In this document: piece by piece, positions 50,201-62,182 of the stretch | How the letters are laid out: each line of letters opens with the position of its first letter | How positions within the stretch are numbered: position 1 is the first letter of the stretch | Assembly (NCBI GenBank): GCA_026261815.1 | Contig: JAMPIT010000174.1 | Span: 4,030,001 to 4,094,000 of the forward strand | Source of the DNA: Monarcha castaneiventris obscurior | Taxonomy: Eukaryota; Chordata; Aves; Passeriformes; Monarchidae | Direction of reading: 5' to 3' | DNA: 64,000 bases | Program-made: the position numbers and the translations under genes | The notes under the pieces: model-generated | Told to the model about the DNA's origin: nothing | What the model saw: only the letters and a program-made list of their open reading frames with translations | Database searches by the model: none

Positions 50201-51620
50201 ATAAGGATGTCTTAATTACATACATCCCTAAAAAGGATTCTTTGCTGGAGTATAGGACCTGTCCTGGCTTTGAAAGTTTTTTGTAACAAGGTTGCAGTCC
50301 ATAAGGAAAGCTTATCATATACTTAGGGAGACACTGCACAGTAATTTCATCATTCACTACTTTCAAAGATCAAAGATTATCATCTTACAGAAACAGACTA
50401 ATATTTCCAAGCCAGCATTCCAGCTATAAGTCTTCTTCAAGTGACAGAACTGATAGAAGCATTACTGAAAACAGTGTTTTCATTTTATGAATAAATGTCA
50501 TTAACTTCTTCACACAAAGGTTTCCTGTAACAAAAATTCTGGCAGAACTGGACTTCTACTGATGAAGACATTTGTTATCCAGTCTTCTTATTCTGAAAAA
50601 GTTACAGGATCTTTGAAGGAAATTAAATTAGTGAAATCTTTAAAATCTATTTATGAATTTTTAAATATAATGTGAAGATGGGACTTTGTTTTTACTCCCT
50701 GAACTAAAAATATATTTGGAATAAAGGTTTTCCCTGCTTCACTACAAAACTTAAAAGTAATAATTTAGTTTGAGGACATTTGCCAGGCCATAAATTATGT
50801 GAGAAATAAAGAATTAATAGGGAGGAAACTGCTGTACCACTGCCTGAAGTGCTGACAGTCAATCTTCAGGTGAGATTTTACCAAAGAGCAGACAAGAATG
50901 AAATATATGAAAACATAATACATTACAGCACAGAAGAAATTGAAGTGTTTTTTGTCATAATGTAGAAAACTACAAGATAGTTCTGACTGACCTTCAACAT
51001 CACACACACAGGAGTTCACTCTATGGATGACTGGATTATCTGAACACTCAGAGGAGACTGTGCAGAACGTGGGTCCTGTCTCGGACACAAAGTTGTAACA
51101 GAAGCCAGAGAAACAGGCATGCCACCAACTCCTGAGGAAGACTAACTACACAGGGGACTTGTATGTAGCAAACACGGTCTTTGCAAAATTTACGTAAAGT
51201 CTAGTTGCAAAACAAGTACTAAAAGTTGTTGCACTACGAAATACTGAAGGAAATCTTGAAAAAGCAACTTCACTACCAGTCATTTTGATCATGCATTTAA
51301 ATCCATATATTTTGCAATTCACAGAAACAAAATGCTGGTGTTCACATTATCATGCTTTTAGTTCTAAGACATCATCAGTCCATTTCTTATTTGCATATTC
51401 ACTGAGCTCATATGCATCTGAGGAATGCAAACACAAACACTAGAAAGAACAAGCCTGGTGCATGTATGTGACTTCCTGCATGCTCTTTGAACACCATCAT
51501 TTAACTAATACCTCTTGTAAAATTTACTTTCTCCACCTTTACTACTTTTCTTGTTCCTCAGACATTCATCATCTATTCATACTCCTCTTATGAAGGCCTA
51601 GAAATACCACTAGTCACCTA

Positions 51621-51638
51621 AAAAAAAAAAAAAAAAAA
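51621..51638 (+). repeat. Poly(A) run
   Basis: About 18 A bases following CACCT, with no retrocopy body recognised upstream. Confidence 0.85.
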
Positions 51639-53683
51639 GGCAAAAGAAATATATCTGCTAAAAAAAATACTTGAAATCCAGACTAATGTTCAGGCAGGAA
51701 CTTAACTGTATCCTGTAAAAATCATCCTCACTGCTGGAAAAATGGAATTGTGAAGGGATTTCTACCAGGACACAATAGTTGGAAGACAATTCATAGGACT
51801 AATATTTCTTATCTGTTATAAAATGTACGCTATTCTAGTAATGCCTTAAGAGACTCATATTTTCTAACTTCATATGTAAACTTAAGATAAGCTTATAGGG
51901 ATATGTTATTATGTTACTTTGTTAATATGGATAGCAAATGTAAAGCTAACTGTTGAGAAATGAAATCCCTTGGAAATACTTCATAGATCTACTTCTGTAA
52001 ATTTCTTTCAAGCATAGCTTAAATGGAACCAAAAGAAAGTATTTGCATGTGCTGATTGACATAGGGATGGTCCTGGAGGAGTTTGTACTTGAGCATACAA
52101 ATGCGAAATAAAATCAAATTAGCATGCTAAGGAAATTAACACTAATATAAATATATTCCTGAATAGTCCCAGATAGCTAATCCCTGGGAAGAATAACTTA
52201 AATTCTGTTCTTATTTATGAAAATGGATTCTAATAGAGTTCCACTTGCTAAAAATGTTCAGAGCCTTAGGCTATGCCTAAAGGCAGAGACATTATATGTG
52301 CTGTGAATCCCAACTATTTCAAGTATTTCTTCTTAAAGCTATCCTAAATCTGGCAAAATTTTAATACCATATAATGAGCTTGACATTCAGTTCCATTAAC
52401 TGCATACATAGCAAGTAATTTCCTGTTTGAATTGTTTGATAGGTCTAATTAAATTACAATTTAAAATACTATTAATCGTTGCTAATCAGCAGCAGTGAAT
52501 GAAGATACCTCAAAGGTAATAGGTTTTGTATTATCTTTCAAAGCTTCAAACAAAACCAAACCAACTTGTTCTAGTGCTAATTCAGTAATGAACATAAAAG
52601 CACTTAGCACCTAAACATCTGGAAAAGGAGTACAAAAATCCAGTAAGAATGAAGAATTAAACACCTATACATCAATAAAACTTGCATTTTACTCCAATAG
52701 AATTAAAAGAATATTCTTCTACAATACAGATGCCAAAAAAGTATAATCTAGATTAAAAAAAAAACCAAAAAAAATCAACAATAAACCAAAAAGAGTTCTA
52801 GGATGCCAAGGAAGGACCATTTTTTAAGAATATGTATTCCCAAACTGAACCTTTCTTCTATCTCTTATCCCAGAACATATTTTAATGTTTGACTAATCCA
52901 AAAACTTTGCTTACTTTCTGTACAGATGATCTCCAGAGAGTTGTTTTAATGTGTCACACACAAAACCCAATGTAAATAAGATGACAAAATAACTATTCTC
53001 TTCAGTTTGTATGAAACATGACAACATGCCATATTAGAGAGATGAGGTCAGAAGTCATTTTGGCTAGAAGCTCAGATTTGCCGTCAATTATTTTACAAAT
53101 GCATTTAATAGATTGCGAGATTATTTATAACTTTGCTGATGGTAAAATATTCTACTGTTTTAGTGTATTTTGACCTAAGAGAAAAGAAACAATCTTGACT
53201 CCTAAGAGTTTGAACTAAGACTCATGTTGTAACTAATAAATTGCCATGAATAGTATTTTTATTAAGGGTAAAGGATTCTTGTAAACAAGCAGTGCACATT
53301 TTTTTTGTGAATTTGCATGAGCTAATGCTAGATGCAAAAGGCAGCCTCATTTACATTTCCAACCTCTCAATAGTAATAACAAGTTTGCATCTTGCAATAA
53401 ATTAAAGCTTTCATTATGGAAAAAAAACAAATGACAAAGAAAAATTTTAAAAAATCATAATGTGGAAAGCAATCAGGTTAAGTGCTAGTCAGCAAAGTCA
53501 ACTGTTTATTCTACAATAAAAAGAAATTTTCCAAAAGCAATTGACTGCTGACATCAGACTGGAAAGAAGACCCGATATACTGACAATTCGCAACCCAACA
53601 GAAATTTCCTTTTCCAAAAAACAGTGAGTGATCTTATTTCTTTATGTTATATGTTCTTATCATAGGCGTGTTCTCTCAAAACA

Positions 53684-53708
53684 TGTAGGGATGTTTTGCA
53701 TCCCTACA
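53684..53708. repeat. Perfect inverted repeat, 10-bp stem
   Basis: TGTAGGGATG (53684-53693), loop TTTTG, CATCCCTACA (53699-53708). It is a short perfect hairpin without a downstream T run that would give it terminator character. Confidence 0.9.
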
Positions 53709-54002
53709 AATGGGCACAGGGATCAGAAAGAGTACATTTAAAAAAACCCCAAGGACAACCTGAAGCCTAATAGTCTTACTTGGAGAAAATTGCAGAATTG
53801 AAAAAGTTGTTTAGTGTTAAGTTTGATAATAATAAACAACACAAAATACAGATGAACAGGAATCAGAATGTCCAAAACCAAGAAACTGTGATGCTGCTTT
53901 TACTGAGCTGGAACTGTGAGGTGTATATGCTAATGTCAATACATTATTCTGAGTGGTAGAAAGAAAATTGTGAAAGCTGCAAAGAGATCTTATACTGCTG
54001 TG

Positions 54003-54250
54003 AAATCAGATGATAAACTGGCAGCTGAAATCCAATGTCAATAAAAACAAAGTAATGCACATGGAAAAAAAGTAGCTCTAGCTATAGATATAAAGGAATG
54101 TACTCTAAATTAGCTATTATCATCTCAGAGAGAGATCTGGAAATCAAACCAGAAACGTCTCAAAGGAAACATCAAGCCAGGGCTCAGTAACTGTCAGAAA
54201 TGGAAGCAGAATGATACAAGTTACTAAGAAAAGAACAGAGAACAAAACAG
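54003..54250 (+). mobile_element. Ancient CR1/L3-like LINE fragment
   Basis: The + strand resembles the ORF2 region just after the RT palm of old amniote CR1-type LINEs. The blocks are 'gataaactggcagctgaaat', 'caatgtcaataaaaacaaag', 'taatgcacatgg', 'ctctaaattagctattatca', 'cagagagagatctggaaatc', 'aaaggaaacatcaag', 'gaagcagaatgatacaagtt' and 'actaagaaaagaacagagaa'. Similarity is spread over about 250 bases with small gaps. It is much more diverged from the young avian CR1 copies in this window than they are from one another, so it belongs to an older lineage. There is no open frame. Confidence 0.65.
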
Positions 54251-57200
54251 GGGAAAAAAAAAACAAAAAGCACACCACTGAAAAGCTACATAAGCCACAG
54301 TACCTACCTAGGCAGTTATAAAACTGAAAAGATGCAGCTGAAAGAGAAGTGTTCAGAGAAAGGAACAAATAAGGTCTAATTACTGGAACTCCTCATGAGG
54401 ACAGGTACATATATGTACACATACACAATTATGAGCACCACAGGAAAAATGAACCATTGTTTACAGCAACAGACATAAAAGAACTAAGGACTTAATACAA
54501 AATTTACTGACACAACACACTTTGAAGACTTTGAAGAGACAACCAAGTGGATGAAGGCCCAGCAGAGGATGCAGTGTCTTTACCAGTAAGTTGTTTGAAA
54601 GCAGCAGTGTTAAGAGAGTACTGCTAAATTCCTGCTTCCTTGTCTCCAGCACAACAGGATAATGGACTATGGAGAGCTGCCATCTCCTAACTTTGCCTTG
54701 TAAGCCAAGGTAATATGATACTGGACACCCTTCAATCCTCACCAATAAGACTTCTGTGAACTTAGTTGTAAACTCCTGACAAGATCATTAGTCAGTATTA
54801 TGACAGGGGCAGAAGGATGAAGAATAATGGATTTTAGCATTTGATTAACTATTCTGGAGTTATCAGCAAGCAAACACTTACTCTCAAGCAGATGTGAGGT
54901 GTAACTCCACTCTCATTATTGCAAACCTGCAAATAATTTTCTATTAAATTACCTCTCTCTCCATATGAGATATTTAGTATCACATCTTCTATTTTACCTG
55001 TCCTGACACTGAGCATACTTCAGTCTTCTCCACTCTAAACACTCCATCCACTCACCCTGTCTCATGAAGCTCAGGAGCTATCCATATTTTTTAAACCAAA
55101 AAAAATTATATACATACATATGAAGCATACAATGAGGATGAAAACGGGTCAAGAAGATGAATGGTTATGAAAACATTATCTATACTGTCCTTGTCCTACT
55201 ACACAAGCAGTGAGGAACAGATTTATTCATATTTTAATTCACATTATATTTAGAAATATGATTAACTACCTTGCAGCAAAAGAAGAAGGGTACCCTGATC
55301 TGAACAGTCTACCCAAGATAAATGGCAGAGAAAAGTAGCTGAAGAAACCTCTGCACAACAGTTACTTGCAGAAGAAAAGGTTTTCTCACCAAAATGTTTA
55401 AGATTCTTTGTCATTGAACACAGGAAGAAAAGAAATGCAGTTAGAAGTCCTACACCAATTTGGATGTCACGTAACTCTGGATAGCAGGCATATTTATCTT
55501 GTGTTTTTGGTATTTCCAAGTCCTTTCATAGGAGGATGAATACTCAGTGAATATCTATAGGTTTGTGAGAAAAGCAATGAAGATTGAGGAAGTGAGCAAT
55601 AGGACTAACTCAACTAGTTTACTAATGTCTTCCTGTAGGAGTTTAATTAATCCATCTGATTAAGCATGCATTATTGGTAAAAACAAACACTACATTTCTT
55701 ATACTAAAAAATTAAAAATCAGCTCAGGGGAAGGCAAAAGTAAGGATATATTCAGAGATATATAGCAATATTAACTTCTCCTGTTTCACCTTTCTGGTTC
55801 AGGTTCTACCATCCCTCACAAATATGAGAACAAAATGAGCTTCTGTTTCTATATTCAGGTGAATCTATACCTGTTCTTTTTATTTCAGCTAAATTCAGAG
55901 CTAATTACAGCTTTTACTCACTTGGAAAGTCATGCTATTACCACTGCAATTATTCAGTTCCTCTGTATTGCCTTTTGATTCACCTCATTAGCCAACCTCT
56001 AATTTTACTTAACCAGGCCAGAGTGTTTAGCTTCTTGTCCTTGACTCCACCCTCTCCTCATCCTCTATGTCCCTCTGTGTCTTCTTTCTTTCTTCTGCAC
56101 TCCTGCTTCTTTTTATAAGTCCAGTAGTCCAGCATCTAATTACATTACAAAAATAACAAAACAAAAAATACAATAACACCAACCAACCAACAAAATCCAT
56201 AAAAATAAAGCAAACCCCAAAAAGTAAACATCATGCAAAAACTACCATGTAGGATAATATCCTAAAACTAACACAAGTACATATATAAACAGCAAAAGAA
56301 AAGATTTTTGGATGCCTAAAAATGTTGTTAAAATGCTGATAGGACTTCCTCTACTCTGTGCTGACTTCCTCTGGCCCTTCACTCTTCCTTCTCTTATGCA
56401 TGCTTGTCTGCATACTCACACCTCTCGGGGTTTTTTATATGGTTGTGTCCCGTTCACAATCTCCATCATAAATTGTTTTCACCTGGCTCTATCAGCTCTC
56501 AGCACAACTTAATTCCTCTACACCCTACAGAAATGAACAAAATGGAGCAAGCATGGAACAAGATGATTTGGTCTCATATTTTTTTCTAGTAAGTTTTGGC
56601 CCTTTTCCCATCCTATTTCTATTTAATTTTTCGAAGGGTATTAACTATTATTTTGAGTTTCTACAGTGTTCAGCATAATAAAGGATGGTGATTGTCCTTG
56701 CATACTACCATGACAGCCATGAGAAACAATAACCAGAATCTTGCCAATCAACTTTTACAGAAGTATCAATTTTTTTTTCTAATCTTACTAATTTGACTGA
56801 CCTAAGAAGTCAAAGTCTTTGACATGGGCCCAATCTCATTTCGCCATACAGGATGTGATACACTTTTGGTGATGGAAGAATACATCAATTGTAAACTAAA
56901 TTATGAATACATCATTATTCTTCCTAAAATGTCTTTTTGAGAACCAATGTAAATCTCACAGACCTTTTTTTTTTTTTTTTTCAGTAAGGGTATGGAAAGT
57001 GTTATTTTCTTTTTATGCTGATGAACCCAGAAGCAACAGTCCATTTTCAGAAAAGATCTTTATTCATGATTACATTTGCAATTCTGCTATTGAACGTCTA
57101 CCAGAAAATGGCAACTATGCAATCTATACCTCAAACAGTTATCAGTAATGCTCTATTGAGATCAATGATTAAATACTTTGGTAGATAAAGAATCCTTATA

Positions 57201-58368
57201 AAATATATTTTAAAACCTCACAAAAATCTGGTTTCAATAGATATTGATAGTCTTAAAACAGAAAAGGGCTTCAGAGGTAGTTATGCCTTATTTTTCTCAA
57301 AATGTCTATGACTGTTCTTAATGCAACTCTTACAAGCTACTGGTTATCTCTCATTACTCAGCCACTGTGCCTCTGCAGCATAATGAAATTCTGGTGTGAT
57401 GACAGTACATACTGTTAATGAAAGTATTATGGACACAGATGGCTATCAGGGCTGCAGATTGCTGAACACCAAGACTGTAGCTGATTTTCTAGCTGATATC
57501 ATACAGTATTTAGAGTCAACAAATCTGGGACACAAATAATTTTGTAGAAAGCATACTCTAGTACTCAGTGGAAGCTTTTTCTGTTCAAATCAGGGCATGC
57601 AAGGGAGAGGTAAAAGAGAGGGATAGGGTAAGGAGAAGGAAAAGAGTGTCTACCCCATTTCCATTCTCATGAATAATTATTTTTTTTCCAATTGGCAAAA
57701 TCTTTTGAAAAGCATTCAAGTGGATTCAGCTTTACATAGTAAGGGTACAATCTAGGAAAGTGAAAAATAAATGTCTTAATCAAAATTATAAAGATTCTTC
57801 TAATAATCCATGTTTTTTACATATTTGAGCATACTTACTAATATTCTCATAATTTTCTTAAACCTCACTTTCACAGACATCACCAGAAATTTATACTGCT
57901 TTAATTTCAATCTTTATCTCTTTTTTCTTTATGCTTATCATGTGTATATATATACTCTGATGAATTTTCTTAATTGATAGCCTGTGCATATTGTATTATC
58001 ATACATAATTTTTTTGTAATTTTTCATTTACTTTCAAGTATCTTAATCAACACTTTTTCAGTACAGAAAATCTCAACATTTTATGTTATGGGAAAATAAA
58101 AAAGAAACATGTTCTGCATGGAGAATACTATATGTAGGCACAGTATTCTTAGTAATTGAAAATTTGAACCTTAAATATTGTGCAAATTAACATTTAAGTG
58201 GCGTTCCATAATTTTGAAAAATACTCCAAAATTAGGTTAAATATTGAAGCTATCAGAAGCACTCTAACAGGATATCACAACTCTAAATCTTATCGTAATA
58301 TGATAGAAGTCAAAGATCAAAGCCTAAGAATGTTATTTTTCATTAATTTAATAGGCAAACTCAATGCA

Positions 58369-58500
58369 AAAAAAAAAAAAAATCAACCAAACCCCCCCCC
58401 CCCAAAAAAACCCCAACACCCCAAAGGAAAACAAAACAAAACAAAAAAACCCAAAAAAACCCAAAAAAACCCAAAAAACCCCAAAAACCAAAACCCAACA
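58369..58500 (+). repeat. A/C tract with period-10 A7C3 units and a C12 run
   Basis: An A run of about 14, a run of 12 C (58392-58403), then AC-rich sequence with CAAAA units. Near-perfect 10-base units follow, with CCC at 58450, 58460 and 58470 and CCCC at 58479, separated by 7, 7 and 6 A. On the minus strand this reads as G3-T7-G3-T7-G3-T6-G4. The 108-codon frame covering it is a low-complexity artefact. Confidence 0.92.
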
Positions 58501-60221
58501 CTTTATGTTAACAGTCCAGAATAAAGTTTAAAAAACCTCAGAGTACAGAAAAAGATCCAATGCAAACTGAGAAGCAGTTACTCTTTTTCATATAAAACTT
58601 TCTATTCCAAATAAAAGCCTGCAGTAGATTATTAGTAGATTACAGTGAAAAGTATACTATTTAAAGCAACTGTTATATAAAAACTTAGGGCAAAAAAGGG
58701 AATCCATTAATACAAAGAACTTCAGAATTCAAATTACTCTTACATGAATCTGAACATCTTCTTCAAATTTCTTTCTTACGGGAAGCTTGTCACTGCACTG
58801 ATCCCATTATTTTTTTATTATATCTAGCTATCCAAAAGAGTACTGATCCGGTAAATCCAAATTCAAGGAAACAGGTTCATTAGCTACAATAGCATACCTA
58901 ATTTGGCTAAGAGGTTAAAGTATGTGAACCTTAAATTATAAGAATATCAAGATAGGAATCATGTCTCTCTGTCTGGGTAGGCTTTTTATTAATTCTATAA
59001 TAGGATCTAGACTCATGTTCATGTTCCAGATATAGTCATCAACATCTGAAAGAGAAGCAAAAACTGCTTCAAGTACAGAAACCTTTCCATAATCTTTCTT
59101 TGCACACTGAACACAATGTCATTTTAGAATTTCCTACACAAAGAACTGGCACCGCTTAATTCATAATAAATTAGTTTAGCCATTGTAATAGATGGATGGG
59201 CTCTTACACTGGTTTAAACCTGACTTGAGTCCTCTGGCTTGTCCCGGAAACTACTCTCATGGGTATAATTAACAGCTTAGGACAATTACAATTGCTAGGT
59301 AACTTTGTACAACAGTGAGGCTTCTTTACTTGCAAAGTCATCCTTGACCAGGAAAGTAATTTTGGAGCAGAAGCACTACATGTTGGGGAAGAGTTTTGTG
59401 TTTTGGTTTTTCAGTTCCTAATTTAGTCCCTCCAATGCCACATAATAATAGAAATAAAAAGGGATTTTATATTTACTATATATTTATACAGAAACAAGAT
59501 TTACACACCCATATATATGTAAAACTATAAGACAGATAAATATGAAAAACACCGTATAATTACCAGAAAATAGAATCTCATTCTATGCCATGCACGTTGC
59601 CTACAGAACTGAAGACAATGTGACACTCAGCATATATATTTTGTTTCCAGCTACATTAACCAAAGGGCCCTAAATTGCGCAAAGAGGTTCAAAATTAGCT
59701 TTACTCCAGGTTACCTTAAAGAGCAGGAGACAGGGCAAGTGGAAAACAGGGCATGGACTGCTGCACATCCCATCCCCTGGAGCTTCTTGTCCAGACCAGA
59801 ATGGCTGTCAGCCACTGGCACACTGGAGGCCCCACCTGGAGGGGAGGGCCCCAGGAGACCCAAGCAGATAAAAGCAGTTGCACAAAGACACACGTGGGCA
59901 CAGCCCAGCATTTGGATTTTATAGTAGCTGTAATTGCGCTGGAAATCAAGCAGTGATTAATAATCTTTCTCTGTCACTCCCACCCTGCTCTCCCTTCTTC
60001 TAATTTTCTCCTCTTGAAATCTGGGTAACTTAAATTTAGATGGGTTAGAGGTTTCTAAGTCAATGCCATGTGAAATGCTTTATTTCAGTTGAATATTTGC
60101 TTTAAAACTTGCCAAGAACCCTTATTTCTAAAGTTTGAGTAAAGTTTGAGTTCTCTAAAGTAAAAGTTTGTTGTGTGACCTCCTGAGAATGTCGTGTTTC
60201 TCCTGTGCCCCTGCCTCAGGG

Positions 60222-60230
60222 TATATAAAA
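60222..60230 (+). promoter_or_regulatory. TATA-box-like site
   Basis: TATATAAAA, preceded by a locally GC-richer stretch (CCTGTGCCCCTGCCTCAGGG) and followed about 30 bases later by CTCATC, which could serve as an initiator. No gene or AATAAA at LTR-like spacing follows, so it may be an LTR remnant or chance. Confidence 0.3.
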
Positions 60231-62093
60231 AGTTTAACCCCTTTAAGAAACTCATCGAGCAAGTCTGGGGCTTTACACCAACATGCAGATAATGCAGTTC
60301 ATATCACTGGTAAAGGAAGACAACGCTAACTCAGCACTTTTTAGTGTAGGATGGTGAAATCACAAAAATTAAAGTGTGATGCGTATTCAAATGAACAGAG
60401 GTCAGGTACTTAAAATATTCATATAGACCGAGACTTCCTTCCACTTCTGACATGTGACAAATGCAAAATTGCAAAACCCAGTTTATTTGCATAAAGAGTC
60501 TAAGAGCTGCTCTTCAGGAAATCTGGTACTAAAAGCCCAGCAGTATTTTCTAACAGTGAAGACCTACCCAGCTATTTTAAACACAAATGTCTTCCTGCCC
60601 CATGACTGTGAGGCAGTTTATCTGCCTACTGCCCACCACTTCAGCAAGGCATTTCTAACATTCAGATTAAAGTTGCTAAGCAGGCTGCCTGCAGTTGAAA
60701 ATAAAAATTCAGATAGAATCTATACAAAAATACAGATTAAAAGAGACAGACATCTGTGGGAGTTTCCGAACTTCTCTGAGATGAAATGCTTAGAGAACAC
60801 TTTGATATGATTAGCTAAAACATGATATGTTCCTGATCCAGTTTCACAAAGTCAGATCACAATAAAATTGGGTTCCAGGCACTTTGTGGATACCTTGATT
60901 TGTCTTCTGAAGGAAGATTGAACTCCAGCTGGGAACAAATTGCTGATGCTCTTCAGACAGACAACAGACCCTCCTAGAGGGATCTCATCAGGTTTTGCCC
61001 CACATAAATGAATAGCAAGCCAGAAGGGGGATGTGTCAGTGTGTGTGACCAGATGAAATTGAATCTGGTTCAAAAATATTTTGGGCAGGGCTATGCTGGG
61101 ACCTACACTCAGTGCTGCAGCCTTCCTTTCCATCTTTCAAGGCTGGCATTTCCCTTGGCTTCATACTTATATATAATGATTAGACTTCCAAAACTTACAT
61201 CAAAATTCTGACTTAAGGCTGTTAAAGCAAGAATGTCACTACTGAGTCCAGGGTAACTACTTACTTTTAAAAAACTGCTCAGAATCTGTCAATATTCTGA
61301 GAAAGCCCTCAATGTTTTATGCTTAACAAAATTAAAAATTCAGTAATACATGCAAAGCTGAAGCCTGAAATTTAAAATATGCTTGCTGCTTTGCACAGAA
61401 GACATCTATCCTACCAAAGAAAGCCTGTTCTTAAATTATTTTAATCTTTATTACATATACCCCAGACAGTAAGCTTTAAAATATATATTAAAAAAAGACA
61501 AAAAGTTTTTAAGGTCAGGAGGACTGAGTCTTCCAATTTTGTAAACTGTTACATGATATAATTGGAGAGAAAACAGGTGATTATTTCCATTGGCTGTGGT
61601 TATTGTAATGCCGCTGCTAGTCAGTGCATCAAAGCACTCTAGTACAAATGAAAAAAACCAATAGACCTTTCCTTCTTTAAAAAAACTCAAACTTCTATAC
61701 TTTATCTGAAATACTTAATTTTTTAAAATTTTTTTCTATCCCAAATAACAATTTATTTCTCCGTTGCGATGCACAGTCTAGACTGATACATTTTCCTTCA
61801 TATTCATTTGGGGCTGAACCTTGCCCTCTCAAAAGGGATGATCATGGGTGGAAGTTCTCTGTATATGCCCTTCTGGGAAGGATGCTAGAGGAACCGCTGA
61901 AACTCTCAAAAGATATGGTCTAAAACAAGTGGATGGAAATTCCACTTTTCCACTTCCACCTTATCTGAGAGTACAACGAACCTTGAGGGCTTTACTCCTT
62001 ATCCTACTCCCTGGAATCTGGATAATTAACAGAAGAAGAAGCAGCTACATATCCTTATTTCCCTGTATCCTGTACAACCAATGACTTGGTCTA

Positions 62094-62182
62094 TCATTAG
62101 ACTGCAAGAGCTTTTAGTCTAGGACTGTGTGAAACTGGCTTATGAAGTGCCTTGCATGTCTGTGATACTGTAAAAATAACAC
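62094..62182 (+). mobile_element. Old amniote SINE/MIR-type tail fragment (tentative)
   Basis: The order 'cattagactgcaagagcttt', 'aggactgtgtg', 'gaagtgccttgcatgtctgt' and 'actgtaaaaataac' resembles the tail segment of old amniote repeats of the type 'gactgtaagctctttggggcagggactgt ... cagtgcctagcaca ... caataaa'. Only about 90 bases are recognisable and the family is not certain. Confidence 0.45.

Larger units (their letters stand above)
47227..54002. other. AT-rich unique noncoding sequence
   Basis: There is no supportable gene. It contains a poly(A) run at 51621-51638, an A/C tract at 52755-52790, a 12-bp palindrome TTAGCATGCTAA at 52119-52130 and a hairpin at 53684-53708. Segments such as 53030-53420 carry octamer-like (ATTTGCAT) and TAAT motifs and could be conserved regulatory DNA, untested. 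Confidence 0.6.
54251..62093. other. AT-rich unique noncoding sequence
   Basis: There is no supportable gene. It includes A/C-rich sequence at 56155-56225, a T run at 56965-56982 and the A7C3 tract at 58369-58500. A GC-richer stretch lies at 59710-59910 with overlapping frames on both strands and no domain. A TATA-type promoter-like site lies at 60222-60230. Confidence 0.6.

Noticed and set aside
58198..58524. 108-codon frame rich in Lys, Pro, Asn
   Set aside because: It is produced by the A7C3 simple-sequence tract.
59201..59270. Old repeat resembling 'cactggtttaaacctgacttg'
   Set aside because: The similarity is limited to a short segment and could be chance.
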